Origin: a virus
DNA length: 64,000 nt
IMG/VR virus record: IMGVR_UViG_3300028920_000022
Coordinates: 310,001 to 374,000 of that record
Strand: one strand, 5' to 3'
How positions within the stretch are numbered: position 1 is the stretch's first letter; every line of letters begins with the position of its first letter. Below the pieces are notes generated by a model. It searched no databases. It had not been told where the DNA came from and was given only the letters and a program-made list of their open reading frames with translations. The position numbers and the translations under genes were made by a program. Shown here in pieces: positions 44,901-52,408 of the stretch.

Positions 44901-45081
44901 GATTACATCAGGAGTATTGGTAAGGAAGGAAGATATTGCTAATACTAGTTATGTATTCGAGCTAGAGGATGGAGAAGAAATCACTCTACGAGGTGACGAA
45001 AAGGTAGAATATGATGGTGAAACTCATATTGCTGCTAATTTATACGAGGCGTTAAAAGAAGGTATTTACGGTAACATGTGA
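41938..45081 (+). CDS. nrdJ: Adenosylcobalamin-dependent ribonucleotide reductase with an intein
   Basis: The 1,047-residue precursor has residues 1-322 and 688-1047 as class II NrdJ exteins (about 682 residues after splicing). They carry SCINCVV (reducing Cys), FRYFNFSVLITDAFM, the joined NPCSEQPL active-site region and CNGLEP/LAPTGTMSL-type motifs. Residues 323-687 are an intein inserted before the conserved Cys of the NPC motif. The class II enzyme uses B12 to make deoxynucleotides without oxygen dependence. The usual C-terminal redox module is missing here and encoded by the next gene. Confidence 0.92.
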   Translation: MFKQDICYEIWGGESGKYRLRDSDGTAIDQSPEDTCARVARALADVEPADQEKWYKEFVRVLGTRFAGGGRIMANAGAGKYKKETSCINCVVMRQLPDSMLGIMSVATEAALTLKAGCGVGYDFSSIRPKGAHVFGAGAATSGVMSFIEIFNSVCQTVMSGGGRRGAQMGCLDAQHPDIEEFILSKRKDGAFRYFNFSVLITDAFMHAVENGDDWDLWFWNKSNKTKDEVDVKIIEKNDIPYNHPESQYFSFAEDHVECVYSKRTPDVVFEKKVFRTLKANELFELITKSTYNFSDPGFILIDKMNRENNLYFLETIRSTNPCVTGDTLISTNEGLVPAKNLVGKKITVPVDFRMERGVNAETSYWKKTREDAQILKLQTKEGYSIKATPDHRIMTNDGWKELQNLSPGDKVHIYQGNGAFGSKGSFGEGAVFGWLVGDGTITGQKAVLSFWGEEEHILAKSMAKYASKMVANETSAKANRSYDELCAYSVEERNESRVASVRLRRIVEREGLVENKLQVPPSVWAGTEAMQRGFLSGLFSADGTVGNKNSVSVRLSSTSPDLLSQVQVLLQGFGIASKIYLNRNPAGYRSLPDGHGGHKEYLCKAGHELIISKYNLVNFMNRIGFLLPYKQKALLNNIDSLNVLGPRPEHFTATVESVTKDGIEDVYDCSVPGVNAFIANGLVIHNCSEQPLSPLSNCLLGSMMLPVYVRNPFTSDAYFDWEGFAKDVRVASRMLDNVIEINNLPLPELEENLRYQRRHGLGFTGLGSVLNMLGIKYNSSTGVAFGEKISKTMAQQSLLESIHLAREKGPAPFSELIENRARFLNSEYNKRLLETFQETQAIIEQVMEYGVRWSHATSLAPTGTMSLTWGNNCSNGLEPVFMNSYLRNIRMPGKKTKTQMEVFDYAYYEWRQLFGDDPLPNTWVTTDDLTIEDHLNMQAAIQKYVDSATSKTINVPTECSYEDFKNVYIEGWKRGLKGVTTYRFNPKITSGVLVRKEDIANTSYVFELEDGEEITLRGDEKVEYDGETHIAANLYEALKEGIYGNM
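42904..43998 (+). other. Intein with LAGLIDADG homing endonuclease in nrdJ
   Basis: The 365-residue insertion runs from Cys323 (CVTGDTLISTNEG, block A) to the C-terminal HN before Cys688. Splicing block B is ATPDHRI. Two dodecapeptide motifs occur: VFGWLVGDGTI from 432 and GFLSGLFSADG from 534. The end is YDCSVPGVNAFIANGLVIHN (blocks F and G). All splicing residues are present (Cys1, His-Asn, Cys+1), so it should splice. The endonuclease appears intact, suggesting a still-mobile element. Confidence 0.95.
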
Positions 45082-45683
45082 TGGAAAAAATATCTAAAAA
45101 AATAGTTGATTGTAGAATTAGCAAAGAAATCCCTCGTAAAGAACATTATCGTAGTGTGCCGGAACGCCCCAAAACTTTACAATCTGAAACTAAGAAAATA
45201 AAATTAGATACCGGCGATGGGGTCAAAAACGCTTATATTACTGTTTCGTTTTATGCTGGCAGCAGAGACCCTTACGAAGTTTTTATAAATACTCCCATTG
45301 GTAATAATTTAAAAGATTTGCAAATATTGGAATTATCTGCGCGAATGACAAGTTTAGCGTTAAGACACGGGGTTCCGGTAAATCATATTGTAAATCAGTT
45401 AAATAAAATTGATGGACAATATATCTATTCAATTCCTGCAAATCTAGCTAAGGCATTGCAAAGTTATATTCCAAAAGAAAAACACGAAGAAGAATCTAAT
45501 AATGAAATTATTTGTGAACCTGAAGAAATGTCAGACGAGGAACTGGATCGTTTAATTTTAGGGGAAGATTCGGTAGAGACCGGGGTAGCGGGAACTAGCT
45601 GTCCTAAATGTAAGAAAAACGCATATATAATGCAAGAGGGTTGTGGAAGGTGTTTAAGCTGTGGTTATAGTGGCTGTTCATGA
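45081..45683 (+). CDS. Detached C-terminal TSCPD/zinc-ribbon module of NrdJ
   Basis: About 200 residues start at ATG 45081, which shares its first base with the nrdJ stop; a GTG three bases earlier is possible. The mid part (KNAYITVSFYAGSRDPYEVF, NLKDLQILELSARMTSLALR) matches the TSCPD domain found at the C-terminus of class II reductases. The end is a zinc-ribbon CPKCKKN...CGRCLSCGYSGC, the module carrying the shuttle cysteines that re-reduce the active site. Splitting it from the main chain is a common phage arrangement. Confidence 0.82.
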   Translation: MEKISKKIVDCRISKEIPRKEHYRSVPERPKTLQSETKKIKLDTGDGVKNAYITVSFYAGSRDPYEVFINTPIGNNLKDLQILELSARMTSLALRHGVPVNHIVNQLNKIDGQYIYSIPANLAKALQSYIPKEKHEEESNNEIICEPEEMSDEELDRLILGEDSVETGVAGTSCPKCKKNAYIMQEGCGRCLSCGYSGCS

Positions 45684-46057
45684 AAGATACGTTATTTTCA
45701 GACCGAGAAGATGTATTCAAAGTTGTAGAAAAGGTTAGATTTTCTTGGTTAAGGTTTATTTTAGAGCAGAGCGGTTTAGATATTGAAGACTGTATGCCGG
45801 AGGACGAAGATCCGGAAAAGATGACTATTGCTCAAAAAGCAAAGTTAAGGCATATTTTAGATAAGAATAAGATTTTAATATTAGATGATCATGACGGAGG
45901 CATTCGGTTATATATAGATGAGGACTTAATTGCCGAGTGGAAAAAGCCCGTATGCGATCTTCGGCATGATAACAAACAACTAGATCCTAGAAAAAAGTAT
46001 TATGTAGGAATTAATATTGACTATTGGTCAGTTTTTGATGAAGAAATGGAGAAGTAA
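45680..46057 (+). CDS. Unknown acidic protein
   Basis: The 125-residue protein is rich in Asp and Glu, with an amphipathic helical first half (VFKVVEKVRFSWLRFILEQSG) and a beta-like second half (KILILDDHDGGIRLYIDED). It overlaps both neighbours by 1-4 bp. No family is recognised. Confidence 0.6.
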   Translation: MKDTLFSDREDVFKVVEKVRFSWLRFILEQSGLDIEDCMPEDEDPEKMTIAQKAKLRHILDKNKILILDDHDGGIRLYIDEDLIAEWKKPVCDLRHDNKQLDPRKKYYVGINIDYWSVFDEEMEK

Positions 46058-46332
46058 TGGAAGAAAAAGTTGAAGAAGCTGTTGTTGAAGAAACCATAGA
46101 ATCTACGGAACCTGAGAAGGTTAGCCAGGAAGATTTAACATTAGTTAGCAATGCTAGAAATAAACTTACTCAAGCTAACTTGGAAGCTGAAAAAGCGGTA
46201 GCTATTAAACATATTGCAGAACTAGAATTAAAAAATGTAATTCTGGAACTCTTTAATAAATATAAGATCACTTATGGGGTAGATTCTGTAATGGAAGATG
46301 GCACCATAGTTAAACCTGGAGAGAAAGAATGA
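46057..46332 (+). CDS. Small Glu-rich helical protein
   Basis: The 91-residue protein has an acidic N-terminal tail (EEKVEEAVVEETIESTEPE), then a long helix likely to form a coiled coil (NARNKLTQANLEAEKAVAIK). A short beta-turn tail follows (YGVDSVMEDGTI). No function is known. It is translationally coupled on both sides. Confidence 0.58.
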   Translation: MEEKVEEAVVEETIESTEPEKVSQEDLTLVSNARNKLTQANLEAEKAVAIKHIAELELKNVILELFNKYKITYGVDSVMEDGTIVKPGEKE

Positions 46333-46730
46333 AAGACGAAGTCCTATCGAGATTAGCTAACATTGCAATAGTACAAACTAATGTGCTGCGAGTATTGGGT
46401 ATAGTTCGTGGTGTAATCAGTAGAGAAAAACTACAAGCTTTACAAAACAGATCTCGTACTTTGGATGTAGAATTTGTTGATCTTTTCTTGGCAGCAAACG
46501 AAAATAAGCAAGACGATATTGATATTGCTGAAAAGGTCAAACAGGCTAAAGCTGCGTTGGCAGGACAAAAAAACCTTAAGACATCTGTCGAGGCTGTAGA
46601 TGGAGGAGTAGTAGTTAATGCTCCCGAGGATGAGTCGGAATTGCCAGAACATGTCAAAAAGACAGCTAAAAAGAAGGCAAAAAAGACTACTCGCAAAGCC
46701 AAAGTAAATGCGAAAAATCAAGAAGAATAA
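46329..46730 (+). CDS. Protein with a histone-H1-like Lys-rich C-terminal tail
   Basis: The 133-residue protein has a helical N-terminal two thirds. The last 25 residues are KKTAKKKAKKTTRKAKVNAK, a basic tail like those of H1-type or nucleoid proteins. It is the second Lys-rich-tail protein of the window, with the tail at the opposite end. It may bind DNA or another polyanion. The end overlaps the methionine aminopeptidase start by 23 bp. Confidence 0.6.
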   Translation: MKDEVLSRLANIAIVQTNVLRVLGIVRGVISREKLQALQNRSRTLDVEFVDLFLAANENKQDDIDIAEKVKQAKAALAGQKNLKTSVEAVDGGVVVNAPEDESELPEHVKKTAKKKAKKTTRKAKVNAKNQEE

Positions 46731-47553
46731 TTTTGGTCGTGACGAACTAATTACGTTAAAAGACGAAATATGGCTGCGTTACCAGAAAGTTGCTGGTAAA
46801 TGCGTGGCTAATGTTTTTTCTGCGTGCGCTCAAGAAATAAAAAACCAAACACCCAATTTGTCTTTAAAAAACCTAGAAGAAATTGCTATTTCTAAATGTA
46901 AAGAAATGGATTGTTCTCCTACATTTTTAGGATATCGTGGTTTTCCTAGTGCCATATGTACATCTGTTAATGAACAGGTAGTTCATGGGATTGCTACAGA
47001 TTATGTATTACAAGAAGGTGATTTGATTTCTGTAGATTTAGGCGCAACTTATAATGGTGCAATTGCTGATGCCGCTAGAACCTGGATTTATGGCGAACCC
47101 AAGGAAGACCGTCATGTAGTAATGTTAGAGGCGTGTAAGGAAGCATTGCAACGCGGTATTGATGCTGTTATAGTTGGTAATCAAATAGGTGCTATTGGAC
47201 ATCGTATTTATAAATATGTAGTAGGCGGTTCAGCGGGACATTTTGGATATTTTGGTTTAGTAACAGATTTTGGAGGGCATGGGCTGGATTGGAACCAACC
47301 ACATGCGGATCCGTTTGTATCCAACCGATCAGAACCATGGGAAGGCGCTAGAATTGTTCCTGGTTTGGCTATTGCTATTGAACCAATGTTAACATTGTCG
47401 TTTAAACGTTCTGTAGAAGTGCCTACCAGAATTTTAGATGATAAATGGACTGTAGTTACGGATAGTTTAAGTTGCCATTTTGAAGATTCTGTTACTGTAA
47501 TGGAAGACGGGGTGCATGTTGTCACAGGAGGAAACAGTGAAGATACAGTTTGA
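46708..47553 (+). CDS. map: Type I methionine aminopeptidase
   Basis: The 281-residue protein holds the full set of metal ligands of the family. D110 and D121 lie in SVDLGATYNGAIADAARTW, H191 in GGHG, E225 in AIAIEPML and E259 in CHFEDSVTV. His93 in VVHGIA is also conserved. It removes N-terminal Met from new proteins. The phage copy may process abundant virion proteins during infection. It is slightly longer at the N-terminus than the E. coli enzyme. It overlaps the previous gene and the next by 17 bp. Confidence 0.92.
   Translation: MRKIKKNNFGRDELITLKDEIWLRYQKVAGKCVANVFSACAQEIKNQTPNLSLKNLEEIAISKCKEMDCSPTFLGYRGFPSAICTSVNEQVVHGIATDYVLQEGDLISVDLGATYNGAIADAARTWIYGEPKEDRHVVMLEACKEALQRGIDAVIVGNQIGAIGHRIYKYVVGGSAGHFGYFGLVTDFGGHGLDWNQPHADPFVSNRSEPWEGARIVPGLAIAIEPMLTLSFKRSVEVPTRILDDKWTVVTDSLSCHFEDSVTVMEDGVHVVTGGNSEDTV
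47526..47531 (+). promoter_or_regulatory. Perfect Shine-Dalgarno that sets a GTG start
   Basis: AGGAGG lies 5 bp before GTG at 47537. It makes that GTG, not the upstream in-frame ATG at 47516, the likely start of the next small gene. Confidence 0.75.
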
Positions 47554-47719
47554 TGAGGGGGGCTTTATTGAAATAAAAGCATCTTCTACCCCTAGCAAAG
47601 TAGATATTATACTTGCGGCAGTAGATTATGATAACCCATTAAAGAAAATTATTAATTCCGTCGAAATAGATGGCAAGGATTTTTTTAAACTAGTTAATTC
47701 GGTAAAACTTTCTGGGTAA
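47537..47719 (+). CDS. Small unknown protein
   Basis: The 60-residue protein starts at GTG with a perfect Shine-Dalgarno 5 bp upstream. It is beta-rich (FDEGGFIEIKA, then KVDIILAAVDY, then SVEIDGKDFFKLV). It overlaps the map gene end by 17 bp. No family is recognised. Confidence 0.6.
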   Translation: MKIQFDEGGFIEIKASSTPSKVDIILAAVDYDNPLKKIINSVEIDGKDFFKLVNSVKLSG

Positions 47720-47794
47720 TACTGTCGAGGGTTGTGACTTGTATTCCTTATGATTTTCGGAGTTCAGAACTCTATTTTGCAAATAGGAGTGGTT

Positions 47795-48106
47795 ATGAGA
47801 AAGTATATTTCGAAATTTGTGAGGCGGTTGAATCCCAGAAGTTTTAGTAATAACAGACAGAAGGCTTTGTACCGGCTGTTAACCGCCAAGGGTGATGGTT
47901 GGGTGCGTTTGAACGATTTCAGGGTCCCTTCAGCGGGTTCTAGAATTCGAGATTTGCGCAAGAATGATTTTGGCGCCTTTGATGTTCGCTGCCGTTCTGC
48001 TGCAGATTTGGGGCGGGAAGGCGGAACCCATACATTTTACTACAGGTTGGCACAGCGTAATTTGACGCTGGAGAAGATTCGTAATGTGTTTGAAATAGAA
48101 GTCTAG
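47795..48106 (+). CDS. Small basic protein, possibly winged-helix-like
   Basis: The ATG at 47795 has AGGAG 5 bp upstream and is preferred to the ATG at 47750. The 103-residue protein is strongly basic at the N-terminus (MRKYISKFVRRLNPRSF). It continues RQKALYRLLTAKGDGWVRLNDFRV...RIRDLRK, a helix-turn pattern resembling winged-helix DNA-binding proteins. GC content is higher than its neighbours. It stands alone before a terminator, so it may be regulated separately. A DNA-binding role is inferred. Confidence 0.55.
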   Translation: MRKYISKFVRRLNPRSFSNNRQKALYRLLTAKGDGWVRLNDFRVPSAGSRIRDLRKNDFGAFDVRCRSAADLGREGGTHTFYYRLAQRNLTLEKIRNVFEIEV

Positions 48107-48115
48107 ACGTAGCTT

Positions 48116-48123
48116 TATAAATA
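48116..48123 (+). promoter_or_regulatory. Possible T4-type late promoter box
   Basis: TATAAATA matches the T4 late promoter core exactly and sits in the short gap ahead of the terminator and the fibre genes. Such an AT-rich octamer can arise by chance, and transcription from it would meet the terminator at once, so support is weak. Confidence 0.2.
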
Positions 48124-48130
48124 CGTTTTC

Positions 48131-48162
48131 AAAGCCCGGGGCTTATAGCCCCGGGCTTTTTT
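48131..48162 (+). terminator. Rho-independent terminator before the fibre block
   Basis: A perfect 12-bp GC-rich stem (AAAGCCCGGGGC / GCCCCGGGCTTT) with a TTATA loop is followed by a T-run. It closes the 40-kb unit that began after the terminator at 7.78 kb. The 66 bases between it and the next ATG hold no clear promoter. Confidence 0.95.
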
Positions 48163-48228
48163 GTGCCTGCAATCGTATCGGCATAATTCCGAATATATTT
48201 GAATCTCTATGCTTTTTTGCAGGCTTAA

Positions 48229-51200
48229 ATGACACGTTATCCTGATAATGTAGATACAGGCGGGACTGGTGCATCAGCAACTCTGCCAGACGTAATTGAC
48301 AACGTTTCCCCAGTTAGTGCAATAGTAGTAAATAGGCTACGTAATGCAATTCTGGCTATCGAGAACGAGCTGGGTATAAACCCTAGCGAACGTTTTGGTA
48401 CAGTTAGAGACCGTTTAGATTGCTTGGAGTTTGGTCCTTGTGGTAGTGGCGGGGGCGGATCTTTATCTACTATCCTTCAAGATGGCGTCACGGTTATGAA
48501 CAATGTAGAGGCTCTGAATATTATTGGAGCCAATGTTACGGATGCAGGCGACCACCAGGCAGATGTTAATTTTTCTACTTTTATGTTGCTGGACGGATCC
48601 AGAGCAGCTACCGCTAATTGGGACCTGGGCGGAAATCGTATTACTAACCTAGCTGACCCTATTAATCCCCAGGACGCAGTAACAATGGCATATGTAGATG
48701 CTTTGTTCTCAGATGGCTATGCACCCGTATTAGAAACATTAACAGTATCTGCTGATGGACAAACTGTATTTACCTTAAGTCAAGTACCAGAATTACCAGG
48801 CGCTGTAGCGTTTTTCGCAGAGGGTATTAAACAGGAATTTGGTGTAGATTATACAGTGTCTGGTGCGAATATACATTATACCGGCGCAGAACCACTGTTA
48901 ACTACGGACACTATTGATGTTATTTATTATGTGTTAAGCTCTGGTTTTCCTGGTGGTGGAATACATCAGACATTAGCACAAACATTATTTTATGGAAATG
49001 TTACCGGCGGAGAAGATATCGTTGTCTCTGTCACTGACGCTATTACTAGCGAAAACCCCGCTGTTCCCGTATCTGTTATTGGTGACTTAAGTATAACTGG
49101 AAAATTAACTGTAGGTGGACTAATTGATCCAACCGGTCTTGTTCTTGATACACAGGGAAGCACTCCTGGGGGTGTACCTGCAGCTAATAAAGGAACCATT
49201 TGGTATCGCGCAAGTGATGAGCACATGGTTTACACTACAGATGCTGGTTTGGTGATTGATTTAACTACGGGAATAGTACCAACATTGGCAGAGGTTTTGG
49301 ATGCTGGTAACACTACGGATGGTTATGATATTATCATGTCAAATGGTAGTATTATTACCGCAACTACCGGCACTGGTGCCACTGACGGTTCTGATGTAGA
49401 TATATTAGCTGGTCCTGCTACCGGTACAGGGGCAGGTGGAGCAGTTAATATCAATGGTGGGTCAGCGGCAGCCGGAGCAGGTGGTAATGTAGTTATATAT
49501 GGCGGAGATGGTGGTACTGAAGGCGACGTATTAGTTGGGGCGGCTGGGAATACAGTTTTTTCTGTTATTGGTGATGTTTTAGGAACTATTACTTTTGATA
49601 AGGATGTTGCTCCCATTATCAATCAAACAGCTCCAACTTCTGGTGCCGGGTCTGATTTTCGTATTGATGTTCAGGACGCAACAACTACGGGAACTGGCGG
49701 AGATTTTATAGTTAATGCCGGATCGGGAGCGGGAGTATCACAGGGCGGAGCGATTGATCTTAATGCTGGCGGAACAGGAACGGGTTCTGGCGGTATAGTT
49801 TCCATTACTGGCGGGGATGGAACAATTAATGGCGGAACAATAACCCTTGAATCTGGTGCAGCAGCAACCGGCGGGGATTTGGAGTTGTTTGCCGGAGATT
49901 CTGCGGCAGGTACAGGTGGCAACGTTATAGTAAAAACTCAGGGCAACACAATTGGCGATATACAGTTTTTGTTGGATGCCAACACTGTAGCAGAGTTTTT
50001 GGGAAGTGCGCTGGGTACTTTTAGGTTTGGTAGGGCAACCACTCCTGTAATTAATGTTGAACAAAATACATCAGGAGCTGGTGCTGCTTTTACTATCACT
50101 TCACAGAAAGGCGGAAGTGGTGGGGTTAACGATGGTGGTGGATTATTCTTAAATGGTGGTAATGCTAGTGATTTGGGTGGCGACGGTGGAGCTGTTGAGA
50201 TTAGTGGTGGTACCGGAACTAATACTGGAATAATTGCACTTCATACAAATATTATAGAAATTGATGAAAATACTGTTGATATTCGTTCTGTAACCGATGG
50301 GTCTGTAAATGCAGATAGTGGTAGTTTTGCGATTCATTCAGGCAACATTACTGATGCAGGAAATAGTGGCTCGGTTATTTTCAATAGTGGATCTTCAGCA
50401 GGTGGAGATTCTGGCAATTTAGATTTATATACTGGCGGGGCGTCTACCTCAGGATCTATCCAGGCGTATACTGGAGATGGATATACAGATTCAGGTGATA
50501 TTGACATATACACCGGAGACGGGTACACAAGCTCTGGTGACATTGATATAGTAACTGGGGATGCCACTTACGGAACTGCTGGGCATTTACATCTTACTGC
50601 TGGTGATAGTTTATCAGGAAATCAGTCGGATATCTATATTGCTAGCGGAAGGGTGTTAACGGGGACTGATCGTAATCTAGTGAATATTTATGGCGGAGAT
50701 GGGTATTCTAATGGGTCTACGATTAATATTATTGCTGGAGCCGGGTATTGGGGTAGTGGTGGTACTCTTAATTTATATGGTGGATCCGGATCTACCAGTT
50801 CTGTACACGCTGATGATTTAGGACCTGGAGATGGAGGATCTGTTTTAGTTAGTGGAGGGGGTTGCATAAGTGGTACATGTGGTGATGCGAGCCTAGGTGG
50901 TGGCGTTACTGCACACGGAACTGGGGGCAATGTTTATATAAACGGTGGATTTACTCATGATGGACCATCAGCTGGAAGTGTTTATATTTCTGGTGGTGTA
51001 GATTATGGTGGAAATGATGATGGTTATGTAATATTTAGTATGGCTGACGAAGAAGTTGGCAGATTCGGGCGCGATCCGAGTGCATTAGTGTGTTCCTTAC
51101 AGGTACCAATTAAACTGAAGGAAGTTGCCAATCCGGGAAGACCAGCGACAGGATATGCTTATTTGTATTTATCGTCAACTGATGGGCATTTATGGATAAA

Positions 51201-51237
51201 TAAAGATGATGGCTCTGCTAGGGATTTGGAGACATAA
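48229..51237 (+). CDS. Long glycine-rich tail-fibre protein
   Basis: The 1,002-residue protein has an N-terminal attachment-like part (VNRLRNAILAIENELG, FGTVRDRLD) and the fibre motif ITNLADPINPQDAVTMAYVD (residues about 138-157), common in phage fibres. From about residue 390 a long array of short Gly-rich strands with pattern G-G-x-V/I-x-I/L-x-G/S-G suggests a beta-helix shaft. The C-terminus (IKLKEVANPGRPATGYAY, then STDGHLWINKDDGSARDLET) resembles fibre tip domains. It probably binds the host. Six Asp-Gly-Tyr tripeptides occur. Confidence 0.82.
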   Translation: MTRYPDNVDTGGTGASATLPDVIDNVSPVSAIVVNRLRNAILAIENELGINPSERFGTVRDRLDCLEFGPCGSGGGGSLSTILQDGVTVMNNVEALNIIGANVTDAGDHQADVNFSTFMLLDGSRAATANWDLGGNRITNLADPINPQDAVTMAYVDALFSDGYAPVLETLTVSADGQTVFTLSQVPELPGAVAFFAEGIKQEFGVDYTVSGANIHYTGAEPLLTTDTIDVIYYVLSSGFPGGGIHQTLAQTLFYGNVTGGEDIVVSVTDAITSENPAVPVSVIGDLSITGKLTVGGLIDPTGLVLDTQGSTPGGVPAANKGTIWYRASDEHMVYTTDAGLVIDLTTGIVPTLAEVLDAGNTTDGYDIIMSNGSIITATTGTGATDGSDVDILAGPATGTGAGGAVNINGGSAAAGAGGNVVIYGGDGGTEGDVLVGAAGNTVFSVIGDVLGTITFDKDVAPIINQTAPTSGAGSDFRIDVQDATTTGTGGDFIVNAGSGAGVSQGGAIDLNAGGTGTGSGGIVSITGGDGTINGGTITLESGAAATGGDLELFAGDSAAGTGGNVIVKTQGNTIGDIQFLLDANTVAEFLGSALGTFRFGRATTPVINVEQNTSGAGAAFTITSQKGGSGGVNDGGGLFLNGGNASDLGGDGGAVEISGGTGTNTGIIALHTNIIEIDENTVDIRSVTDGSVNADSGSFAIHSGNITDAGNSGSVIFNSGSSAGGDSGNLDLYTGGASTSGSIQAYTGDGYTDSGDIDIYTGDGYTSSGDIDIVTGDATYGTAGHLHLTAGDSLSGNQSDIYIASGRVLTGTDRNLVNIYGGDGYSNGSTINIIAGAGYWGSGGTLNLYGGSGSTSSVHADDLGPGDGGSVLVSGGGCISGTCGDASLGGGVTAHGTGGNVYINGGFTHDGPSAGSVYISGGVDYGGNDDGYVIFSMADEEVGRFGRDPSALVCSLQVPIKLKEVANPGRPATGYAYLYLSSTDGHLWINKDDGSARDLET

Positions 51238-51239
51238 AT

Positions 51240-51626
51240 ATGGGAACTTATTCAGAACGAGTTATTGGGTATGAGTTTGGACCTGTTGTTATTTCAACTA
51301 TCACTACAGTTACTGTGGGAACGATTGATGGAACCGATTTGAGAGGAATAACACAGAATTATAGCGCAGACGTTGAAATTCATGCGGTCCGATATGGAGG
51401 TGCTACGGGTTATACAGGTACAGCTACCAACACCGCGTCTGCGGAGCGAGGCACTGGTGACGTTCTTTGTCATAATGGTACGGCTGTTCTACTTGGAAAT
51501 GGTATAGCGAATGTATCGTTGGATGATAGTGGAACCGACATTTTAGTCAAATTGTCGACTAATCAGAATGGAGCCATGTCACACTTTGTCTGGCTTGTAT
51601 TTCGGGTAGCGGGTGATGTAGCATGA
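51240..51626 (+). CDS. Small virion-type beta-rich protein
   Basis: The 128-residue protein is Gly, Thr and Ser rich with a beta-strand pattern (VVISTITTVTVGTIDG, DILVKLSTNQNG, FVWLVFRVAGD). It starts 2 bp after the fibre gene and overlaps the next glycosyltransferase by 4 bp. It is likely a fibre-associated virion protein or tip factor; no family is recognised. Confidence 0.6.
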   Translation: MGTYSERVIGYEFGPVVISTITTVTVGTIDGTDLRGITQNYSADVEIHAVRYGGATGYTGTATNTASAERGTGDVLCHNGTAVLLGNGIANVSLDDSGTDILVKLSTNQNGAMSHFVWLVFRVAGDVA

Positions 51627-52408
51627 GAATTACTGTTCTTTGCCCAACACATCGCGGTCCAACTGAGTTGCTTAGTGTGACCCGAATGTTTCGGAATCAG
51701 CGTCACCAGGATCGGCGATTGGTGTTTATTGAGAACGGACCTGCGCTGGGCGTCTCACGGTCGTTAGGAATTGTTGCGGATGCTGTGATGCAGTCCGATC
51801 ATTCCAAAGTTTCGGCGCTCAACGTCGGGTTGGCGTGGCTCCGCACGCATGGAGGCGGGGCTTGGGCTTTATGGGATGATGACGACTACTATGGTCCTGA
51901 ATATTTAACCGGAGTAGCTGTTGTTTTGCCAAAATATAATTTGATTGGTAAACGTTCCTTATATGTACGCCGTAATGATGGGCGGTTGTGGTTGATAGAA
52001 CGTTCTGCCGGATGGCCACTTGGTCATAGCTTTGCTGGTTGGTCGGATTGTTGTGATTTTCGTGAGTGTAATAGGTGGGGAGAAGATGATTTCTTCGTAC
52101 AAGATATGTTAGATCATGGTGCACAAATTGGCGACTCTGGCGCCACTTCATTTGTGTGGCAACGATCAGGTGATTTATCGAAACATATTTGGCCAGCTAC
52201 GGATGACCAAATTGCCCAAATTTTAACACTTAAAAGCGCCAATAGTAAAATTATTGATTATGGAAATGCGAATCGCATATTGGTAGACTGTGTTGAGAAA
52301 CAGTCAGGAAGAGTTGTAGAACTTCCTGATTTCGATCCGCTCAACGTACCTGGAATTCCCATCGAATTCCAAGAAAAAATTAAACAGTTGAGGGTTAATA
52401 ATGGTTAG
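51623..52408 (+). CDS. Glycosyltransferase family 2-like, inside the fibre operon
   Basis: The 261-residue protein starts MRITVLCPTHRGPTELLSV (GT2 nucleotide-binding strand). It has VSALNVGLAWLR, AWALWDDDDYYGPEYL (DxD metal motif) and RWGEDDFFVQDML (catalytic acidic region). The first 280 bases are clearly GC-richer than the flanks, hinting at recent exchange. Being co-transcribed and overlapped with two fibre genes (4 and 8 bp), it is a good candidate for glycosylating those fibres; this is inferred. Confidence 0.78.
   Translation: MRITVLCPTHRGPTELLSVTRMFRNQRHQDRRLVFIENGPALGVSRSLGIVADAVMQSDHSKVSALNVGLAWLRTHGGGAWALWDDDDYYGPEYLTGVAVVLPKYNLIGKRSLYVRRNDGRLWLIERSAGWPLGHSFAGWSDCCDFRECNRWGEDDFFVQDMLDHGAQIGDSGATSFVWQRSGDLSKHIWPATDDQIAQILTLKSANSKIIDYGNANRILVDCVEKQSGRVVELPDFDPLNVPGIPIEFQEKIKQLRVNNG

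Noticed and set aside
47720-47794. Promoter before the small basic protein (TTGTGA and TATGAT)
   Set aside because: The spacing is only 11 bp, too short for a sigma-70 promoter.
50470-50570. Short repeated GGAGATGGATATAC-like units as a CRISPR array
   Set aside because: They are in-frame codon repeats of the fibre shaft without regular spacers.
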